From positions 1 to 21,623 of IMG/VR virus record IMGVR_UViG_3300045999_003597: a DNA stretch of 21,623 nt; one strand, written 5' to 3'. The number at the start of each line of letters is the position of its first letter. The stretch's first letter is position 1. The stretch is from a virus. The position numbers and the translations under genes are program-made. The notes under the pieces are model-generated. The model made no database searches and had not been told where the DNA came from. It was given only the letters and a program-made list of their open reading frames with translations. This document shows, one piece after another, positions 1-4,003 of this stretch.

Positions 1-446
1 AGAGGAGTGAACACAAGTTCATTACCGAATACCTCGTTGAGTATGTCCGATAGTTCACCGAAAGCAATAGTGCTTTCTTTATCACCATCATTGTCGGCGA
101 TTAGGTCATTGAGTTGTGTGTACAAGTCACGTACTTTGTTGCGGTGTTCTTGTGTTAGGTTTGCATAGTTAGAAACCTTAGTTTCTAGGTCTGACAGTTT
201 CGTATTGAGTTGTTGTACTAGTACGTCTGGTGCTACGTAATCTGTGATTGTTGCTGGGATTGCTTCTGTTGTCATGGTGTTGCCTCCTTCGGTTGGTTGG
301 GTTGATACGTACTGCATTTGCTTGCCACATGGGCAGGTCATCTTGACTTCACCGCTTGGAAATCCAAAGCCATCTCTGGCATGGAATTCAACGGCTGAAT
401 CACATTCATCTTGGTCACATACGAACCAATACTTTTGGCTGGTCAT
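1..446 (-). CDS. Zinc-ribbon plus coiled-coil phage protein, partial at left edge
   Basis: This leftward reading frame starts at ATG 446 and runs open past the window edge, giving at least 148 residues. Residues 1-50 look like a small zinc ribbon, with Cys10, Cys15, Cys38 and Cys40, the last two in a CPCG motif. Residue 58 is a second in-frame ATG (position 275), preceded by a perfect GGAGG. From there the protein is polar and helical (QLNTKLSDLETKV and onward), probably a coiled coil, followed by an acidic stretch. ATG 446 has GAAAGG eight bases upstream. Either one two-domain protein or a long and a short product could be made. The function is not recognised; a DNA- or protein-binding accessory role is inferred only from the zinc ribbon. 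It is the last gene visible in the leftward cluster. Confidence 0.72.
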   Translation of the reverse strand, partial: MTSQKYWFVCDQDECDSAVEFHARDGFGFPSGEVKMTCPCGKQMQYVSTQPTEGGNTMTTEAIPATITDYVAPDVLVQQLNTKLSDLETKVSNYANLTQEHRNKVRDLYTQLNDLIADNDGDKESTIAFGELSDILNEVFGNELVFTP

Positions 447-482
447 TTGGTTTTCCTTTCGGTTGGGTTTGGTGTTGCTTCC

Positions 483-511
483 TATATATATGCACAGCTT
501 TGCTGTGCTAT
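483..511 (-). repeat. Hairpin-TATATA element, copy A
   Basis: On the minus strand the element reads ATA, then the perfect hairpin GCACAGC-AAA-GCTGTGC (7-bp stem), then ATATATATA. It begins three bases after the TAG stop of the 87-residue gene and lies about 35 bases upstream of the zinc-ribbon gene's start. It is identical to copy B over roughly 30 bases, including the preceding stop codon. It could be an mRNA processing or stabilising hairpin, a weak terminator, or an operator next to a TATATA -10 box. The sequence does not decide between these. Confidence 0.75.
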
Positions 512-775
512 CTAATGAATCGCACCATGCTTGAGCATGTCATCGCTTGTGTCTGGGCTTTCCAGTAGTGCATGAGCCAGAGAGACAACCTCTTCTGGAA
601 CCGTAAGGTTCTTAGTGTTGGCGTCTTGCTCTACCCCATTCGGCAATAGATATCGAGCATCGATATCTACGACCTGTCGTGTACCATCTTCGTACTCTTC
701 GAGTGTTCCCCATAAGTGGACACCCCACTCTTCACCGTCAACTGTTATCCAGTTGTATAGCGTTACATCACTCAT
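512..775 (-). CDS. Small acidic protein, unknown
   Basis: This encodes 87 residues, tryptophan-rich and acidic near the N-terminus (YNWITVDGEEWGVHLWG), with a helical C-terminal half. No known domain, signal peptide or membrane segment is recognised. ATG 775 overlaps the end of the upstream 110-residue gene by eight bases (ATGAGTGA), and a GGAGGA sits just ahead inside that gene, so translation is probably coupled. Its TAG stop is followed three bases later by hairpin copy A, so it ends a transcription or processing unit. The position in the leftward accessory cluster suggests an early or middle function, but nothing more specific can be supported. Confidence 0.8.
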   Translation of the reverse strand: MSDVTLYNWITVDGEEWGVHLWGTLEEYEDGTRQVVDIDARYLLPNGVEQDANTKNLTVPEEVVSLAHALLESPDTSDDMLKHGAIH

Positions 776-1100
776 CGTCTTCCTCCTCCATGTGGTGTGG
801 GTCTAGTGCCAGTTTGCTATCTATTAGATAGGCTCTGACTGCGTTGTCGATACCTTCGTATCCATCCTCATCGATAGATACTGGTTGCCAATGGTCGCGG
901 ATAATCCACGCCATCAGTACCTCTCGTGAGAATACGGTTGCGATGTCGTACTCTTCTTGGTCTGCAAGCATGGCACCTAGTGAGTGCCAGATTGCTAGGT
1001 CTGTCATTGCTGAACGCCACACTTCTAGTGATAGGCGATAGGTTGTTAAAGATTCCGCAGCCTTACTTAGTAAGGCAACGCTGTCTTCTACTGTGTTCAT
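768..1100 (-). CDS. Hypothetical helical protein
   Basis: This encodes 110 residues, predicted mainly alpha-helical (EDSVALLSKAAESL near the start), ending in an acidic tail EEEDDE. No conserved domain is recognised. The start at ATG 1100 is set by a GGAGG ending five bases upstream in the nine-base gap after the GP88 gene's stop. The gene overlaps the next gene leftward by eight bases. It is therefore the middle gene of a coupled trio (GP88, this gene, the 87-residue gene) that lies between hairpin copies B and A. An interaction or accessory role is possible but not shown. Confidence 0.8.
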   Translation of the reverse strand: MNTVEDSVALLSKAAESLTTYRLSLEVWRSAMTDLAIWHSLGAMLADQEEYDIATVFSREVLMAWIIRDHWQPVSIDEDGYEGIDNAVRAYLIDSKLALDPHHMEEEDDE

Positions 1101-1109
1101 GTGTCCTCC

Positions 1110-1835
1110 TTATTTCTTTGCGATAGCAAAGCGAATGTCTGCCTTGCCATCGATACATAGTCGGCATGTTGCACAAGCACTACCTTCGGTAGTGATTAGT
1201 GGAATGGAACCCAGATTCTCTGGGCATTTCGCACCCACCTTGCCAGTCATACTGAGCATCGTGTCCTTTGCATCAGCAAAGGTGTCAGATAGATAGGCAA
1301 CCTTTATCTTTACACCTTCGGTGCGAAGATAAACAGCGTTGGATTTGTTCTCATCATCTGTACTAAAGTACAGCGATAGGTTGTCAAGTCCATCCAGAAT
1401 TCTTGCAGCAGATGGGACTCGTGTATATACCCAGAACTTGATGTCTGGGTTGAGCATGATGACTGCTCGCCATGCCTTGGTATAGGTATCGGAGAAGAAA
1501 TCCCCATCCCAATGGATGCGGAAGATTAGTTCCGCGTCTTTTGATTTGCATTCCAATCGGAATGAAGCAACCATGTCATCCAATAAATTGGACATAGTCT
1601 CTAGGTCTGCATCTTTAAGCAGGTTCCAGTTATGTAAGAGAGTATCTCTTACTGATGGGAAGATGCGTTCCAACTTTCCAGCGTAGCAAATCTTCTCGCA
1701 TATACTGGTGGCGTTGGGACATGAGTACTGCTTACCACTAGGTAAGCCGAACGTGTTAGCAATTGCTGAGCGCTTGCCGTTTGGTGTCGGCATATTGGTG
1801 ACCTTACGGTCATTAGAACGCTTTAGTCCTGCCAT
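1110..1835 (-). CDS. GP88-family cysteine-rich phage protein
   Basis: This encodes 241 residues and resembles the phage GP88 family named after a mycobacteriophage gene product. Residues 33-52 carry SGKQYSCP then CEKICYAG, giving Cys39, Cys46 and Cys50 in a CX6CX3C arrangement. Residues 105-138 hold the family-like stretch FRIHWDGDFFSDTYTKAW followed by NPDIKFWVYTR. The C-terminus has Cys204 and the cluster CATCRLC (221-227). The two cysteine groups suggest metal or iron-sulfur binding and recall the radical-SAM-like fold proposed for this family, but the reaction is unknown and the enzymatic role is inference. Start ATG 1835 follows the leader box AACCGAAAGGAG. The gene is first in its sub-operon, downstream of hairpin copy B. 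The family call rests on remembered motif pattern, not on a search. Confidence 0.78.
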   Translation of the reverse strand: MAGLKRSNDRKVTNMPTPNGKRSAIANTFGLPSGKQYSCPNATSICEKICYAGKLERIFPSVRDTLLHNWNLLKDADLETMSNLLDDMVASFRLECKSKDAELIFRIHWDGDFFSDTYTKAWRAVIMLNPDIKFWVYTRVPSAARILDGLDNLSLYFSTDDENKSNAVYLRTEGVKIKVAYLSDTFADAKDTMLSMTGKVGAKCPENLGSIPLITTEGSACATCRLCIDGKADIRFAIAKK

Positions 1836-1870
1836 TGTGTTGCTCCTTTCGGTTGGTTGGTTTAGCCCTT

Positions 1871-1898
1871 ATATATATGCACAGCTTTGCTGTGCTAT
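1871..1898 (-). repeat. Hairpin-TATATA element, copy B
   Basis: On the minus strand this is GCACAGC-AAA-GCTGTGC followed by ATATATATA, identical to copy A in stem, loop and downstream AT run. It starts three bases after the TAG stop of the 90-residue gene and lies in the 63-base gap before the GP88 gene. The gap also contains the leader box AACCGAAAGG immediately before the start codon. The same spacing from stop codon to hairpin in copies A and B suggests the boundary module was duplicated as a unit. Confidence 0.75.
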
Positions 1899-2171
1899 CT
1901 ATTCATGGTCGAAGTCACACCATGGTTCGAGATGATGTCCCTCTACGATGGTGTATGCGGGGGCTGTAGGGTAGCCACGCCATGTGACACCTTCTGGTAG
2001 TTGGATACTCTTATGAGTATCACCATCCGATACTGCATAGATGGCTTCGATACATGGTTCCACCATGGTAAGTGGAACTGGCGGATAGTGATTGCTTTGC
2101 AATTGGATGCTGATAGACTGCCGAATGTCAATGACATTCTCTGCCAGTTCTTGAGCCATCGTGCTTCCCAT
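1899..2171 (-). CDS. Hypothetical protein
   Basis: This encodes 90 residues with no recognised domain. The N-terminal third (MAQELAENVIDIRQSISIQL) is probably helical. The rest is proline- and aromatic-containing, with a C-terminal patch of His, Trp, Cys and Asp residues (GHHLEPWCDFDHE) that could bind metal, although one cysteine and four histidines are weak evidence. ATG 2171 overlaps the upstream stop as TAATG and has GGAGG seven bases ahead. A second ATG five codons in is a possible alternative start. It is the last gene of the first leftward sub-operon, ending at hairpin copy B. Confidence 0.75.
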   Translation of the reverse strand: MGSTMAQELAENVIDIRQSISIQLQSNHYPPVPLTMVEPCIEAIYAVSDGDTHKSIQLPEGVTWRGYPTAPAYTIVEGHHLEPWCDFDHE

Positions 2172-2467
2172 TACGCGACCTCCTTGTCTGCTTCAATTGC
2201 ATACTTTGCAATTGCGTCGAACTCACTTGCTCCCCATCCGAGCAGGATTTGCTTTAGCAAATTGACTGCTGATTGGGGTATTGATTCCTCCACCTGACTG
2301 ATTACATCAGTCACCATGGATTCATAGTCGTGCTTGATGATGTCGCTGACAGTAGCAACGCGACCCTGAAATACGCGAGTCATCTGGATGAGGTCATCCC
2401 ATGCCTCTTGGTCATTCTCGACTACCATTAGGTAGTCTCTTACGAACACTTCTCCTGCGAACTTCAT
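2171..2467 (-). CDS. Small helical phage protein, unknown
   Basis: This encodes 98 residues from ATG 2467. The frame is open further upstream to 2524, but ATG 2467 is chosen because it overlaps the previous stop as TAATG and has GGAG eight bases ahead. The longer version would overlap the 61-residue gene by 58 bases. The sequence is acidic and helical, with a motif RDYLMVVENDQEAWDDL near residues 10-26 that resembles short uncharacterised proteins common in actinophage early regions, and a C-terminus containing GWGASEFDAIAKYA. No function is known. It is coupled on both sides within the leftward cluster. Confidence 0.78.
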   Translation of the reverse strand: MKFAGEVFVRDYLMVVENDQEAWDDLIQMTRVFQGRVATVSDIIKHDYESMVTDVISQVEESIPQSAVNLLKQILLGWGASEFDAIAKYAIEADKEVA

Positions 2468-2652
2468 TAGATTTCTCCGTTCTCTTGTAGTTTTCCGATG
2501 GCATTTGCCATCGCTTCTTGCCATGTGTATCCTTCTCCTCCACCTACGAAGGTTTCCCAGTCATTGAGTTTGAAGAACTCAACGTAGTATCTTGTCCCGC
2601 GAGGGGCGTTCTCATCTTCTTGGTGGTTCAGTTGTACTTTGTAGTCCATCAT
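2467..2652 (-). CDS. Small protein with HicB-like C-terminal pattern
   Basis: This encodes 61 residues: beta-rich in the first half (TRYYVEFFKLNDWE), then a glycine turn GGGEGYTWQEAMANAIGKL. The GxTxxEAxxNAixxL pattern is reminiscent of HicB/UPF0150-like small alpha-beta folds, but the protein is too short to assign and there is no toxin partner next to it. The start is ATG 2652, or the adjacent in-frame ATG 2649, with GAGAGGA just upstream. It overlaps the upstream gene's stop as ATGA, implying translational coupling. The function is unknown. Confidence 0.72.
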   Translation of the reverse strand: MMDYKVQLNHQEDENAPRGTRYYVEFFKLNDWETFVGGGEGYTWQEAMANAIGKLQENGEI

Positions 2653-2822
2653 CGTTCCTCTCGAATTGTTGTTGCCCAGTGTTGCTCCATATCAGCAGAC
2701 CTACGGTCTGCTATCTTGATATCCACGTAGTCCCATACGAGAGCCACGAGTAGGATACTTACGACCACTAGGAGAATTCCCATAGCGAGGAAGTCTCCCC
2801 AATAGAGTCCATAACCGTTCAT
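2649..2822 (-). CDS. Single-span membrane peptide
   Basis: This encodes 57 residues with one strongly hydrophobic segment at about 9-32 (GDFLAMGILLVVVSILLVAL), followed by a charged tail containing DRRSAD. The positive residues after the segment suggest a cytoplasmic C-terminus. ATG 2822 is chosen because GGAG lies five bases upstream. Reading could extend in frame to a TTG at 2876, but that would place coding inside hairpin copy C and the leader box, which are untranslated at the other copies. It is the first gene of the leftward cluster. A holin-like or membrane-modifying role is possible, but no lysis partner is visible and one span alone does not identify it. Confidence 0.75.
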   Translation of the reverse strand: MNGYGLYWGDFLAMGILLVVVSILLVALVWDYVDIKIADRRSADMEQHWATTIREER

Positions 2823-2862
2823 TTCATCTCCAATCTGCCAGCCGAATTTCGGTTGGTCTGCC

Positions 2863-2892
2863 CCATATATACGCAAAGCTTCGCTTTGCTAT
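2863..2892 (-). repeat. Hairpin-TATATA element, copy C (covarying stem)
   Basis: On the minus strand this is GCAAAGC-GAA-GCTTTGC followed by GTATATATG. Compared with copies A and B, both stem arms have changed together (GCACAGC/GCTGTGC to GCAAAGC/GCTTTGC), so base pairing is kept while sequence is not. No leftward gene lies immediately upstream here, unlike copies A and B. The element is therefore better explained as a 5' leader or promoter-linked structure than as a gene-end terminator alone. Confidence 0.72.
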
Positions 2893-2964
2893 CTTGAGAT
2901 GTGCGTAGCGCCTGTAGCATGGCGCCCCGCCTGTTAATAGCCAATCCGCATACTCGCCTGTCCC

Positions 2965-2999
2965 TGCGCGTGTGTGTATGTATACCCATGTGTGTATGT
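2965..2999. repeat. Alternating purine-pyrimidine tract with TGTGTATGT repeats
   Basis: Bases 2965-2985 alternate pyrimidine and purine without a break (TGCGCGTGTGTGTATGTATAC, shown here by its ends TGCGCG and GTATAC). TGTGTATGT occurs at 2973-2981 and again at 2991-2999, 18 bases apart, with looser TG-rich copies to about 3025. Such tracts favour Z-DNA or DNA bending, and paired copies may be operator half-sites. No function is proven. Confidence 0.5.
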
Positions 3000-3065
3000 G
3001 TCTATGTGTCTGTTCATGTATGTCATGCTCAACAGGCTCAAGACACGCCTCCTGTCCGTCTGAAT

Positions 3066-3095
3066 TTGACAATGCTGGGGCTCGTCGTGTAAGAT
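3066..3095 (+). promoter_or_regulatory. Rightward sigma70-type promoter
   Basis: A perfect -35 box TTGACA (3066-3071) is followed after 18 bases by TAAGAT (3090-3095), a good -10 box. Initiation would be expected near 3102, leaving a leader of about 45 bases before the gene at 3148. This is the best promoter match seen in the window and implies use of the host housekeeping sigma factor, as expected for early expression. Confidence 0.72.
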
Positions 3096-3147
3096 GGTTC
3101 CATCAATCGGCGCTGGGCTGGTTGATAACTAACCGAAAGGCAAGCAA

Positions 3148-3414
3148 ATGATTACAGCATGGACACACGATGATTTACTAGTAAATCTCAAGGACGAAGT
3201 TAACGAAGTTAAAGAGTTCTATAACGTACCTTCGCTCGACCATGTACCCGATTTCGAATTGACTACAGTCAAGTACGCTCAACTAGGTGACCTAGTTCCA
3301 CTAGGTAAGGGTCGCGTAGGCATAGTCTTCGACGTAGTCGAAAGCTTCGGAGTGCGCGAGTTGAGCATCGTCGCATCAAACCTTCGCGTGGTTCTCAAGC
3401 GAGTAAGCGCATGA
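3148..3414 (+). CDS. Hypothetical early protein
   Basis: This encodes 88 residues, with an acidic helical N-terminal half (DDLLVNLKDEVNEVKEFY) and a probable beta-rich C-terminal half ending in basic residues (NLRVVLKRVSA). No domain is recognised. ATG 3148 follows the leader box AACCGAAAGG seven bases upstream, the same box used by leftward genes. It is the first gene behind the TTGACA promoter and overlaps the next gene as ATGA. Expression early in infection is inferred from the promoter; a regulatory or host-takeover role would fit the position but is not shown. Confidence 0.78.
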   Translation: MITAWTHDDLLVNLKDEVNEVKEFYNVPSLDHVPDFELTTVKYAQLGDLVPLGKGRVGIVFDVVESFGVRELSIVASNLRVVLKRVSA

Positions 3415-3602
3415 GGGCGATAGCGTGTGACGATAACGGTACTCTCGCGGTGGTACGCGAGGGGAAGTTAGATATCTATACGCTCATCGGCGAAGCCGAC
3501 ACGCCCAAGGATTTGACAAGTCGGAGTGTGTATACACTCCTTCACTCCATAGGCGAGCCCGATAGTGAGGCGCGTATATATGAATGGTTCAAGGCTCTAT
3601 AG
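3411..3602 (+). CDS. Hypothetical small early protein
   Basis: This encodes 63 residues and overlaps the preceding gene by the four bases ATGA, so it is probably translated by re-initiation. It has a short beta-rich start (TLAVVREGKLDIYTL) and a helical end (ARIYEWFKAL). No domain, membrane segment or cysteine cluster is recognised beyond a single Cys6. It is the last gene of the short rightward early unit: two strong terminators follow within about 10 and 75 bases. Confidence 0.7.
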   Translation: MRAIACDDNGTLAVVREGKLDIYTLIGEADTPKDLTSRSVYTLLHSIGEPDSEARIYEWFKAL

Positions 3603-3608
3603 ATAGTC

Positions 3609-3658
3609 AAGCCCCTCTTCCATCTCCGCGAGGACGGTGGGGGAGGGGTTCACCTTTT
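3609..3658 (+). terminator. Long-stem terminator, first of a tandem pair
   Basis: The left arm CCCCTCTTCC pairs with the right arm GGGGGAGGGG (with GU pairs), and the enclosed part contains a small CTC/GAG hairpin. A TTTT run follows at 3655-3658. It lies seven bases after the stop of the 63-residue gene and fits an intrinsic terminator for the early rightward unit. Confidence 0.68.
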
Positions 3659-3674
3659 CAGACATGATTTACGC

Positions 3675-3705
3675 GGGGCAGGGGGCAACCCTTGCCCCTT
3701 TTTTT
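3675..3705 (+). terminator. Strong intrinsic terminator with GCAA tetraloop
   Basis: A 10-bp stem (GGGGCAGGGG with CCCTTGCCCC, one GU pair) closes a GCAA loop and is followed directly by seven T residues (3699-3705). This is a textbook rho-independent terminator. It backs up the one just upstream and isolates the late region from early read-through. Confidence 0.88.
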
Positions 3706-3724
3706 GTGCGTTTGCCCATGCCGA

Positions 3725-3837
3725 CCCCCCCGATGTTTAACCTCACCCCCCGCCCGCCCCCCACTATCACCAAAAATATTTTCACCAGAACCAGGCTCTG
3801 ACCTGCACTTTTAATATATTTTAAAAATAATTACCAA
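3725..3837. other. C-tract block next to AT-rich block
   Basis: C runs of 7, 6, 3 and 6 bases lie at 3725-3731, 3746-3751, 3753-3755 and 3757-3762. They are followed at about 3770-3837 by a sharply AT-rich stretch containing AATATTTT and TTTAAAAATAATTA. The minus strand of the first part is G-rich and could form a quadruplex with one long loop. A GC-rich block beside an easily melted block could be an origin or packaging signal. The sequence alone does not decide. Confidence 0.4.
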
Positions 3838-3870
3838 AACCCCTTGAGACACGCCCATCCTCTAGCCCCC

Positions 3871-3878
3871 TATATAAG
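3871..3878 (+). promoter_or_regulatory. Candidate late promoter -10 (TATATAAG)
   Basis: TATATAAG is the only -10-like box between the tandem terminators and TerL. A TTGAGA lies upstream at 3844-3849, but the spacing of over 20 bases is too long for a normal sigma70 promoter, so a phage-specific factor or activator would be needed. A promoter is expected here because the terminators cut off upstream transcription. Confidence 0.35.
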
Positions 3879-3909
3879 TGTAACGGCGAAGTTCCACTGA
3901 GCCGTAAAC

Positions 3910-3934
3910 GGCGGTCTTAACGACCGCCTTTATT
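3910..3934 (+). terminator. Terminator-like hairpin in TerL leader
   Basis: GGCGGTC (3910-3916) pairs perfectly with GACCGCC (3922-3928) around a TTAAC loop and is followed by TTTATT. GCCGT at 3901-3905 can pair either with ACGGC at 3883-3887 or with ACGGC at 3908-3912; the second choice would take bases from the terminator stem. The arrangement resembles an attenuator. Confidence 0.6.
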
Positions 3935-4003
3935 GGTAAATAAGCTTATGTGGGGATACCTCTGTCTATCCTCTTGTAGACCCCTACAGGTACTGGAGTA
4001 GAC

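Larger units (their letters stand above)
2823..3147. promoter_or_regulatory. Divergent regulatory region
   Basis: This 325-base stretch separates the leftward cluster from the rightward genes and has no convincing coding frame. It contains hairpin copy C nearest the leftward genes, a GC-rich patch around 2908-2935, a TG-rich alternating tract around 2965-3030 and a rightward promoter at 3066-3095. No equally good leftward promoter is seen. The best leftward candidate is the TATATAT after hairpin copy C, which lacks a consensus -35. Confidence 0.7.
3603..4003. other. Noncoding region before terminase
   Basis: These 401 bases carry no credible gene. In order they contain a long-stem terminator, a second terminator with a seven-T run, three C-tracts, an AT-rich block at about 3770-3837, a TATATAAG element at 3871-3878, a hairpin set at 3883-3934, and the ribosome site for TerL. 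The position directly upstream of the terminase gene is where many phages have their packaging start (cos or pac) or a late promoter. That assignment is inference. Confidence 0.65.

Noticed and set aside
2468-2524. N-terminal extension of the 98-residue protein to 2524
   Set aside because: It would overlap the previous gene by 58 bases. ATG 2467 has a ribosome site and the usual TAATG overlap.
2822-2876. N-terminal extension of the membrane peptide to TTG 2876
   Set aside because: It would translate the conserved hairpin and leader box, and there is no ribosome site ahead of it, while ATG 2822 has GGAG at good spacing.
2824-3072. 82-codon minus-strand frame across the divergent region
   Set aside because: It covers the TG-rich tract, the rightward -35 box and hairpin copy C, has low-complexity His/Thr content and overlaps the better-supported leader and start at 2822.
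3883-3934. cos site at the TerL-proximal hairpins
   Set aside because: The position fits, but no defined overhang sequence can be recognised from sequence alone, so only a general packaging-region suggestion is kept.
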